Positions 1 through 5,325 of a DNA stretch of 14,216 nucleotides are shown here, in pieces. The notes under the pieces are model-generated. The model did not search any database. It worked only from the letters and a program-made list of their open reading frames with translations, and was not told the DNA's origin. Source of the DNA: an uncultured Asticcacaulis sp. (lineage in GTDB: Bacteria; Pseudomonadota; Alphaproteobacteria; Caulobacterales; Caulobacteraceae); the NCBI GenBank assembly GCA_946482045.1, contig CAMLPZ010000092.1:1-14216 (forward strand), in the 5' to 3' direction. The position numbers and the translations under genes are program-made. Every line of letters begins with the position of its first letter. Within the stretch, counting starts at the first letter, position 1.

Positions 1-36
1 AGGGGGTCAGGTGTTCGAGTCACCTAAGCGGCACCA
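1..36 (+). tRNA. 3' end of a tRNA gene (probably tRNA-Thr), partial
   Basis: Only the last third of the gene is present. Bases 9-13 (AGGTG) and 21-25 (CACCT) form a perfect 5-bp T-stem around the loop TTCGAGT (14-20). Bases 26-32 (AAGCGGC) would be the 3' acceptor strand, followed by discriminator A33 and an encoded CCA (34-36). The implied 5' acceptor strand is GCCGCTT, which fits alphaproteobacterial tRNA-Thr as I remember it, but the anticodon lies outside the window, so the identity is an inference. The integrase 151 bases downstream makes this 3' end the likely attachment site, so the tRNA would be restored by the identical copy carried on the element. Confidence 0.85.
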
Positions 37-187
37 TCACCTTGTTCGCCGAAGTGCGCCAAAGGTTGAAAAATCCAACAAAATCTGTTAGTTTAGGCAC
101 TAGTCGGTCGCTAGTGTCCGCTCTCGTTCGCCTGCATCCGGGCGATTTTGGGGGCCACTTGAATTCCTCCAAAAGGCGTGGCCCCCA
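37..187 (+). promoter_or_regulatory. Attachment-site flank and integrase leader
   Basis: This is non-coding DNA between the tRNA end and the integrase start. It holds a perfect 6-bp inverted repeat CACTAG/CTAGTG (98-103 and 111-116, 7-base spacer) and the left arm and loop of a longer repeat that reaches the start codon. A weak sigma70-like pair, TTGAAA (66-71) and TAGTTT (89-94) with 17-base spacing, could drive the integrase, but its -10 matches consensus poorly. In P4-type islands this interval normally carries integrase arm sites and excisionase sites; assigning the repeat at 98-116 to that role is inference. Confidence 0.5.
98..116. repeat. Inverted repeat in the tRNA-integrase interval
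   Basis: CACTAG (98-103) and CTAGTG (111-116) are perfect reverse complements around TCGGTCG. The outer bases 97/117 form only a G-T wobble and 96/118 a G-C pair. It is a candidate integrase arm-type or excisionase site because of its place next to the tRNA end. Chance cannot be excluded for arms of this length. Confidence 0.5.
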
Positions 188-188
188 A
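148..188 (+). promoter_or_regulatory. Leader hairpin that pairs into the integrase start codon
   Basis: TTGGGGGCCAC (148-158) and GTGGCCCCCAA (178-188) are a perfect 11-bp inverted repeat with a 19-base loop. The right arm ends on the first base of the integrase ATG. The only purine-rich ribosome-binding candidate, AAAAGG (171-176), lies in the loop. In RNA this GC-rich stem would compete with ribosome loading; in DNA it could be a binding site for the integrase or a regulator. The repeat is seen directly; either function is inferred. Confidence 0.65.
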
Positions 189-1429
189 TGCCGATCGTAG
201 TAACCCAAATCCGCAATGCCAAACCGGGGCCAAAGCCCTATAAATTGACCGACGAAAAAGGTTTGTTCCTTCTGGTTCAGCCATCGGGCGGCATGCTTTG
301 GCGCATGAAATACCGTATTGACGGAAATGATGATGAGGGACGACCCAAGCGCATAGAAAAGAAGCTTGGGCTTGGCACATACCCTGAAGTCAGCTTGAAA
401 GAAGCCAGGGAGCGTCGAGACGAGGCGCGACGTATGCTGGCTAATGGCATTGATCCAGCCGAACAGAAGCAGCGCGACAAGCACGCCGCCAAGGTGGCAG
501 CGGCGAATACCTTCGGCGTGGTTGCGAGAGCCTACATTGCCAAGAACAAGCGCGACGGCTTGGCCGAGGCTACGATCATAAAGCGAGACTGGTTCACGCG
601 GCTGGTCGAAAAGTCCCTCGGCCATCGGCCCGTTGGCGAAATAAAGCCTTACGAAGTCCTTGACGCCGTTCGTCCATTCGAGGCTTCGAAAAACGACGAG
701 AAGGCGCACAGAACGCTGCAATTTATTGGGCAGGTCTTTCGCTATGCCGTGGCCAATCAGCTCGCCCCCTCCGATCCGACGCGTGATTTGCGCGGCGCCC
801 TGGCAAAGCGAAACGCCAAACACCATGCCGCCATCCTTGATGCAGTAAAGGCCGGCGAAATGCTGCGCGCCATCGATGGTTATGAGGGCCACCCGTCAAC
901 GCGCATTGCCTTGCAGTTATCTGCACTACTCTTTGTTCGCCCGGGTGAACTTCGTCGTGCTGAATGGTCGGAAATCGATCTCACTTCAAATGTGTGGCGC
1001 ATCCCGGCCGCAAAAATGAAAGCGCGGCAAGAGCACGCCGTTCCCCTTTGCCGGCGGGCCATCGAACTATTCGATGAAGCGAAAATGCTATCCGGTGGCG
1101 GCCGCTACGTCTTTCCATCCATCCGCACCCCTTTGGACCCCATGTCCGAAAACACGGTCAATGCGGCCTTGCGACGACTGGGCTTCACCGGCGATGAAAT
1201 GACCGCTCATGGATTTCGCGCCATGGCCAGCACCTTGCTCAATGAATCCAACAAATGGTCACCGGATGCCATCGAGCGAGCCCTTGCACACAAAGACAAG
1301 GACACCATTCGCGCCGCCTACCATCGGGGCGCGCATTGGGCCGAGCGCGTTGAAATGGCGCAGTGGTGGTCTGACTACCTGGATCAGCTAAAAGGCGGTG
1401 CGAAAGTTCTTCCGCGGAAAGCTGGCTGA
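188..1429 (+). CDS. P4-type tyrosine recombinase/integrase
   Basis: This 413-aa protein catalyses site-specific insertion and excision of the element at the tRNA 3' end. The N-terminus (about 1-90: PYKLTDEKGLFLLVQPSG, then GLGTYPEVSLKEAR) is the arm-type DNA-binding domain typical of P4/CP4-57 integrases. A SAM-like core-binding domain covers about 108-200, and the catalytic domain about 215-400. The catalytic residues all appear present: R251 in VRPGELR, a lysine near 276-278, H341 and R344 in HGFR, H368 in LAHKD, and nucleophile Y378 in AAYHRGAHW. Length is normal for the family and there is no frameshift, so it should be active. The ATG at 188 is chosen because the conserved N-terminus begins there; translation may be limited by the hairpin that reaches the start codon. 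The gene reads away from the tRNA, as usual for such islands. Confidence 0.95.
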   Translation: MPIVVTQIRNAKPGPKPYKLTDEKGLFLLVQPSGGMLWRMKYRIDGNDDEGRPKRIEKKLGLGTYPEVSLKEARERRDEARRMLANGIDPAEQKQRDKHAAKVAAANTFGVVARAYIAKNKRDGLAEATIIKRDWFTRLVEKSLGHRPVGEIKPYEVLDAVRPFEASKNDEKAHRTLQFIGQVFRYAVANQLAPSDPTRDLRGALAKRNAKHHAAILDAVKAGEMLRAIDGYEGHPSTRIALQLSALLFVRPGELRRAEWSEIDLTSNVWRIPAAKMKARQEHAVPLCRRAIELFDEAKMLSGGGRYVFPSIRTPLDPMSENTVNAALRRLGFTGDEMTAHGFRAMASTLLNESNKWSPDAIERALAHKDKDTIRAAYHRGAHWAERVEMAQWWSDYLDQLKGGAKVLPRKAG

Positions 1430-1491
1430 CAACGACAGTCGGCCAGATAGAACGGCGACCAAATTCTTCATTGCAATTTTGGGGGGCTAAT

Positions 1492-2190
1492 ATGGACGAA
1501 ACTAATTTCGCAAAAACATACCAGAGGCTTCGGGACGCGCTATCCAAGCCTCTGGCCGAAAAGACAACATCCTTCCGATCTTATTCGGTCGCGGAGATTG
1601 AAACAGCGCTGGAAAGCCACCCGATCAAGTTGACCGAACGCGGGCGCACATACGGTTATGTCATTTCGCCTCAGCACTATGAAATGATAGTGCGCATGGT
1701 CTGTCGAAAGATCGATGTCGAGAAGCATTACGAGAAAAATGACGACATCATTAATGCGAGACTTCTCCAAGAGCTAAACAGCATCGCCCCCGAGAAGGCA
1801 GCAAATCTGTTTTCTGCCTTCTTTGCGCATGACGATCTCGACGCCGAGGCCGCTGTTCAATTCGCCGCTTTGGATGCCATAGCAAATGAACCTGACACGC
1901 CTGAAGACATGGCTAAATTGATAAGCTGGATGCATACCGCCTTGAAGTCGTTCGTCGATAGCAGGCGAGATACTGGCGCGGAATTATTGAACATTTTAAG
2001 TGACGATATTCGAAAAGTGGCAATAATGCGGCAGGAAAATCCTGAAAGAGCATCTAGCGGACTTCAGCTTGTCGAGGCCATCATCGCCGCAGCGGATCGC
2101 GATAGTCCGCAGAAAGGTGGCGATTGTGATTCAACCGAACTTCCCGACCAACCAAGTGAAGGCCCTGACAGTCAGGGAGTTTTGCCGTGA
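1492..2190 (+). CDS. Hypothetical protein with Phd/YefM-like N-terminal segment
   Basis: I do not recognise this 232-aa protein as a whole. The ATG at 1492 is preferred over the in-frame TTG at 1471 because GGGGGG (1481-1486) sits 5 bases before it. Residues about 29-66 (YSVAEIETALESHPIKLTERG, then TYGYVISPQHYE) resemble the DNA-binding fold of Phd/YefM antitoxins, whose typical pattern is 'pv.lt..Grp.avvls..dYe'. This is a weak, by-eye match. Residues about 70-195 look mainly helical, with an acidic stretch HDDLDAEAA. The last 30 residues are rich in D, S, P and G and are probably disordered. The gene lies 62 bases after the integrase and overlaps the following HTH gene. A role in control of integration or maintenance is inference from position only; no toxin partner is visible. 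Confidence 0.8.
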   Translation: MDETNFAKTYQRLRDALSKPLAEKTTSFRSYSVAEIETALESHPIKLTERGRTYGYVISPQHYEMIVRMVCRKIDVEKHYEKNDDIINARLLQELNSIAPEKAANLFSAFFAHDDLDAEAAVQFAALDAIANEPDTPEDMAKLISWMHTALKSFVDSRRDTGAELLNILSDDIRKVAIMRQENPERASSGLQLVEAIIAAADRDSPQKGGDCDSTELPDQPSEGPDSQGVLP

Positions 2191-2335
2191 AATGAGCATC
2201 GGCAAAACCCTGTTCTACGAACAGGTTAAATCGAACAAGATTCGAATTCTCAAAATTGGCCGTAAGACACTTGTGCCAATGAGCGAGCTTTTGCGTCTCA
2301 TGGAAAGCAGTAGCTCGCTTGAAAAAGCCGTGTGA
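2126..2335 (+). CDS. Small HTH protein, excisionase/AlpA-like
   Basis: This 69-aa protein has a single winged-helix-type DNA-binding domain at residues about 14-60 (LTVREFCREMSIGKTLFYEQV, then ILKIGRKTLVP and SELLRLME). It fits the pattern of HTH_17/excisionase and AlpA-like regulators: recognition helix after 'S.gktlfYe', then a basic wing 'k.GrktlVp'. Such proteins bend attachment-site DNA to favour excision or activate the integrase. GTG 2126 is the chosen start because AAAGG (2113-2117) lies 8 bases upstream; a GTG at 2117 is possible and a TTG at 2069 unlikely. It overlaps the end of the preceding gene by 65 bases in another frame, so the two are probably translated from one mRNA. Function as Xis rather than transcription factor is inferred from the neighbouring integrase. 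Confidence 0.8.
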   Translation: MIQPNFPTNQVKALTVREFCREMSIGKTLFYEQVKSNKIRILKIGRKTLVPMSELLRLMESSSSLEKAV

Positions 2336-2427
2336 TATCGACTGATACCGAAGACGCAGGCTGAATAGCCTCTAATTCACTCCCCTTACAAATTAACCAG
2401 CCCCTCACGGGCCGAAGGATCATCCAA

Positions 2428-2850
2428 ATGGAAAATCCTCAAGGCACCCCCATGCCTGAATCATCCGTTGTCGCATTCGAGTACAAGGCCACCGGCTTTT
2501 CCATCCCCTTTGTCGTGGCTTCACATCCTCAAACTGACGGTGGGTGGCGCGCGTGCTTTGTCTGGCACCGCCAGCATGACCAATGCGTCCGCGCCAATCT
2601 GTTGTTCTGCTTCAGGGCCTAGGCGAAGACAGAACTTCAAATTTCCGATCTGAAGCGCATCCAGTTCTTCGCTGCCAAAATCGACGACGCGGGCCGGGTG
2701 TCGCGGTTCAAGGTCATCGGCGCACATCGGGACTTAGGGCACCTGTTCCCGGTGTTCTTCCTGCCGTTCGCCATTACCAAGATGGTCAGGCCGGCCGCCC
2801 AGCGTCTCGTGCACGAGATTTCAGGGCAGACATTGGAGGCCGCCCAATGA
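2428..2850 (+). pseudogene. Hypothetical protein gene interrupted by an in-frame amber codon
   Basis: The ATG at 2428 has a good ribosome site, GAAGGA (2414-2419), 8 bases upstream. The frame codes for 64 residues (starting MENPQGTPMPESSVVAFEYK) and then meets TAG at 2620-2622. The same frame continues without another stop for 75 codons to TGA at 2848-2850 and still looks coding: GC-rich third positions and protein-like composition such as LKRIQFFAAKIDDAGRVSRF and HLFPVFFLPFAITKM. There is no plausible start just after the TAG. The simplest reading is one protein of about 140 aa broken by a point mutation (for example CAG to TAG). I do not recognise the family. Alternatives are a short 64-aa product, amber read-through, or a sequencing error. 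Confidence 0.6.
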
Positions 2851-3101
2851 CAACCCCTGATCTTGCTGCGCGCCGTCCCGGTCAAGCCGGGGGAAAGCCC
2901 CAAAAGGCATATACCAGAGCCAAGAATATCAGAAAGAGAATGGGGAAAGGAGGATCACACCCTACGCACATGTGTCTTCATAGAAATCAAAGCGTTACGT
3001 GTATGCGCAGCGCTTACGGTCAAATCGTCCTTCTAAAATTCCCAACCGTTGCAATAGGTTGGACGTATGCGTTGCGCATACGCATGACAGGCCGGTCATG
3101 A
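2847..3101 (+). CDS. Doubtful small ORF (84 aa)
   Basis: Its ATG overlaps the TGA of the preceding frame (ATGA at 2847-2850), a common sign of translational coupling. The first 36 residues are basic (MTTPDLAARRPGQAGGKPQK, later RAKNIRKRMGKGG). The remaining half runs through the inverted-repeat-rich stretch and looks like translated regulatory DNA. No family is recognised. It may be a real small basic protein or merely an open frame; it overlaps the next gene's start by 4 bases. Confidence 0.25.
   Translation: MTTPDLAARRPGQAGGKPQKAYTRAKNIRKRMGKGGSHPTHMCLHRNQSVTCMRSAYGQIVLLKFPTVAIGWTYALRIRMTGRS
3001..3017. repeat. 17-base palindrome, copy 1
   Basis: GTATGCGCAGCGCTTAC has 8-base arms with one mismatch around a central A. 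It agrees with copy 2 (3065-3081) at 14 of 17 positions; the shared pattern is GTATGCGnnGCGCnTAC. A pair of matched palindromes before an operon led by a ribbon-helix-helix-like gene suggests dimer binding sites. Confidence 0.6.
3065..3081. repeat. 17-base palindrome, copy 2
   Basis: GTATGCGTTGCGCATAC has 8-base arms with one mismatch. Seen another way, CGTATGCG (3064-3071) and CGCATACG (3075-3082) are perfect 8-bp arms around TTG. Its centre is 64 bases from the centre of copy 1 and 25 bases before the ATG of the accessory protein, where a bound protein could block transcription or nucleate a relaxosome. Confidence 0.65.
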
Positions 3102-3499
3102 CATCCCGGCACCCGTTTTCGATCCGCATCAGCCTCAGCCAAAAGGCCATGATCGAGGCTTACGGGGCCGCCCTGGGCCTTGATCTGTACCAGGCCGGCG
3201 TCCGCGTTTTCGAGGCTGGGCTGGCATCGCTGGTCATGCCCGGCGTGGCGGCGACGAGCACCGGCGCCGACCTTGCCGACGCCCTGGGCGAAATCAGCGC
3301 CACCGTCAGGCGCATGGAAGCCATGACCGACCGCGCCCTGTTCACGGCGGTTTGCGCATACGTCTACGCCCAGCGCACTGCCCTCAAGGGTGAAGCCGAC
3401 CCTTCCAAAATCAACCAGGCTTTAGCGGCAGAGGCCGCCGAAGCTTACCAGCGCCAAAAGACGCTGGCCCAGAAGACACAGGTAAGCGGTCAACCATGA
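3098..3499 (+). CDS. Putative ribbon-helix-helix relaxosome accessory protein (TrwA position)
   Basis: This 133-aa protein starts at ATG 3098; a longer frame upstream would translate the palindromic region. The N-terminus reads as a short basic strand (HPFSIRISL, residues 5-13) followed by two helices (QKAMIEAYGAALGL and YQAGVRVFEAGLASLV). That is the strand-helix-helix order of RHH DNA-binding proteins. Residues about 60-95 (ADLADALGEISATVRRMEAM) and the alanine- and glutamine-rich tail are probably helical and may form a coiled coil or oligomerization unit. The gene ends in an ATGA overlap with the coupling-protein gene, and its order before TrwB-like and TrwC-like genes matches trwA of R388, whose product binds oriT and represses its own operon. 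Fold and role are inferred from pattern and position; sequence identity to TrwA is not claimed. Confidence 0.75.
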   Translation: MTSRHPFSIRISLSQKAMIEAYGAALGLDLYQAGVRVFEAGLASLVMPGVAATSTGADLADALGEISATVRRMEAMTDRALFTAVCAYVYAQRTALKGEADPSKINQALAAEAAEAYQRQKTLAQKTQVSGQP

Positions 3500-5325
3500 A
3501 AAACGTTCTCGAAAACCTGCAACGTGGCCAAGGGCTGCAAAACCTGAACCTGGCAGCCGCCAGCCATAGGCTACGCGGCTACGCCATCATCCTGCTGGCA
3601 TCGACCTGTCTGCTATCCGTCGGAGCCGTGAAGGCATTCGTGTCGAATGACGACCAAGCTCTCACCGGTGACTACGCCCACGCCAAGTTTATGGTTTGGC
3701 TTGTCGGCAAGACTGTTGAGCCGCCTAGGATCAATATCACCATCGGCAAGGATCAGGTGTCGGTCCGTGCATCGATCATCTTGGCAAGCGAAGGCTATCA
3801 GCAAAGCGCTAACCGGTTTGAATTGTTCGCCAGCCTTGGCGCAATGGCGGGTGTCCTTACTGGCATGGCCGGATGTTACGGATGGACGCGGTGGCTATCG
3901 GCGACCGGAGAAGAACTTGTCCAAGACGACGTTTTGCGCGGGACGCATATTGTCGGTGAGCAGGTTTTGGCCCGTCACACGCATAGCCTTGTGGGGCCAC
4001 ACCCGGTCAGGATCGGCCCCGTATCTTGGCCATCCAACATGGAAACCCGTCACGCCGCCTTGATCGGCACGACGGGCGCCGGCAAGACAACAGTCCTTCG
4101 CCAGATGCTGGACGCCATTGAAGCCAGAGGCGACTGCGCCATTGTCTATGATACCAGCGGCGAATTCGTCGCGCATTATTATGACCCGTCGCGCGGCGAC
4201 ATCATTCTCAATCCGTTTGACGCGCGCGGCACTTACTGGAACCCGTTCAGCGAGATCAGCCATCCGGCCGATGCTGACCGCATCGCTGCGCAACTGATCA
4301 CCGATTCCGGTTCCAGGGAGGATAGCGTCTGGACGACGGCAGGCCGTAACCTGCTGGCAAACATGATGCGGACCCTCTGGCAGGAGGGCAAGACCGACAT
4401 CGCCAACCTGATCCAGGCCGTTCAGTCCATGTCGAAAGACGACCTGAAGACCTGGCTTCAGGATACGTCGTCATCGCGCATCTTCGCCGAGGATGCCGAC
4501 AGGGCGACAGGATCGGTCCTGTTCATGCTGACCAAGGCCGCCGCCATTCTGCAACATCTGCGCACCGGGCCAGGGGATGGCGGATCATTCAGCTTCCGCA
4601 CCTTCTTCACGGGGCTGGACGCCTTACCAGGCCGCAAGCCCTGGGTCTTCGTTCAGCGCAAGGAGGATTATTTCGAGGCGATGAAGCCGCTTATGGCCTG
4701 TTGGCTCGATTGTGCCGCCACGTCGATCTTGGGGCTGGAGGTGAGCAAAACCCGCCGCGTGTGGATGCTGCTGGACGAGTTACCGGACATTCCGAGGGTC
4801 GATCAGCTATTACGGCTCTTGCCACAGGGCCGAAAGTTCGGTGCGTCCGTCGTCATTACCTTCCAGAGTATCGGCCAAATGCACGACCGCTACGGACGCG
4901 AGGGCGCAGAGGCGATGTTGGGCTGCGCCAACACCAAGTTGTTTTTGCAGACCATCGATTCCGATACACGGCTTTGGATCAGCAAGACGCTTGGCGACGT
5001 TGAAATCGAAATCCGCGCCGCTACCGACAATATGGATTTTGAGCACGGTAAGGGCCGGACGAGCCTTGGCACCACCCGCCAACTCAGGCCCGCCGTCATC
5101 GAATCCCAGCTACGGCTTCCGCCGTACACCGGCTATCTGCAATTGCCGGACGGCTTGCCGATTGCCCTGATCCGGTTGAGCAATGACCACATCGTAGCCC
5201 GTGGCGAGCCAGGACATCCGGCCTTCATCCCCGGCGACATCGCGGACACCTATTGGGGCCGCAAGAAGCGCCATGACGATGACGACGACACGCCGCCCGT
5301 CTTACCAACCGGAGGGCCGGTCTGA
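3496..5325 (+). CDS. Type IV coupling protein (TrwB/TraD/VirD4 family ATPase)
   Basis: This 609-aa inner-membrane ATPase would bring the relaxase-DNA complex to a type IV secretion channel and help pump DNA. Two N-terminal membrane segments are visible at about 29-49 (YAIILLASTCLLSVGAV) and 108-130 (FELFASLGAMAGVLTGMAG), separated by a periplasmic loop of about 60 residues. Walker A is GTTGAGKT (191-198), followed by the family-typical VYDTSGEF and ILNPFDARGTYWNPF (about 237-251). Walker B is in WMLLDELPDIPRV (423-435). The C-terminus ends in an acidic run (DDDDD, 594-598) and a short proline-rich tail, as often used for partner contact. Length is normal for this family. It overlaps the accessory gene by 4 bases and its TGA shares a base with the relaxase ATG, so all three are probably co-translated. 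No T4SS gene follows, so the channel must come from elsewhere. Confidence 0.92.
   Translation: MKNVLENLQRGQGLQNLNLAAASHRLRGYAIILLASTCLLSVGAVKAFVSNDDQALTGDYAHAKFMVWLVGKTVEPPRINITIGKDQVSVRASIILASEGYQQSANRFELFASLGAMAGVLTGMAGCYGWTRWLSATGEELVQDDVLRGTHIVGEQVLARHTHSLVGPHPVRIGPVSWPSNMETRHAALIGTTGAGKTTVLRQMLDAIEARGDCAIVYDTSGEFVAHYYDPSRGDIILNPFDARGTYWNPFSEISHPADADRIAAQLITDSGSREDSVWTTAGRNLLANMMRTLWQEGKTDIANLIQAVQSMSKDDLKTWLQDTSSSRIFAEDADRATGSVLFMLTKAAAILQHLRTGPGDGGSFSFRTFFTGLDALPGRKPWVFVQRKEDYFEAMKPLMACWLDCAATSILGLEVSKTRRVWMLLDELPDIPRVDQLLRLLPQGRKFGASVVITFQSIGQMHDRYGREGAEAMLGCANTKLFLQTIDSDTRLWISKTLGDVEIEIRAATDNMDFEHGKGRTSLGTTRQLRPAVIESQLRLPPYTGYLQLPDGLPIALIRLSNDHIVARGEPGHPAFIPGDIADTYWGRKKRHDDDDDTPPVLPTGGPV

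Larger units (their letters stand above)
2990..3097. promoter_or_regulatory. Candidate oriT/operator region upstream of the relaxosome operon
   Basis: About 110 bases before the accessory-protein start carry several inverted repeats: two related 17-base palindromes (3001-3017 and 3065-3081), CCAACC/GGTTGG (3042-3047 and 3057-3062, 9-base loop), and CATGAC/GTCATG (3083-3088 and 3094-3099... arms around AGGCCG) touching the start codon. In R388-like MOBF systems oriT lies directly beside trwA and holds the relaxase hairpin and the accessory-protein sites, so position and structure fit. I see no convincing match to a known MOBF nic sequence, so the exact nick cannot be placed. The same sites could equally act as operators controlling the three genes downstream. 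Confidence 0.5.

Noticed and set aside
20..892. 290-aa open frame on the minus strand
   Set aside because: It runs antisense to the integrase, whose conserved domains are on the + strand. The minus-strand protein has no recognisable motif and no ribosome site.
2877..2901. Small hairpins CCCGG/CCGGG and GGGG/CCCC as a terminator of the broken gene
   Set aside because: Arms are only 4-5 bp and no T-run follows, so it does not qualify as a Rho-independent terminator.
2583..3101. Longer 172-aa reading of the frame ending at 3101
   Set aside because: Its upstream part is out of frame with the better coding frame 2428-2850 and has a poor start. Only the ATG at 2847 could be real, and that with low confidence.
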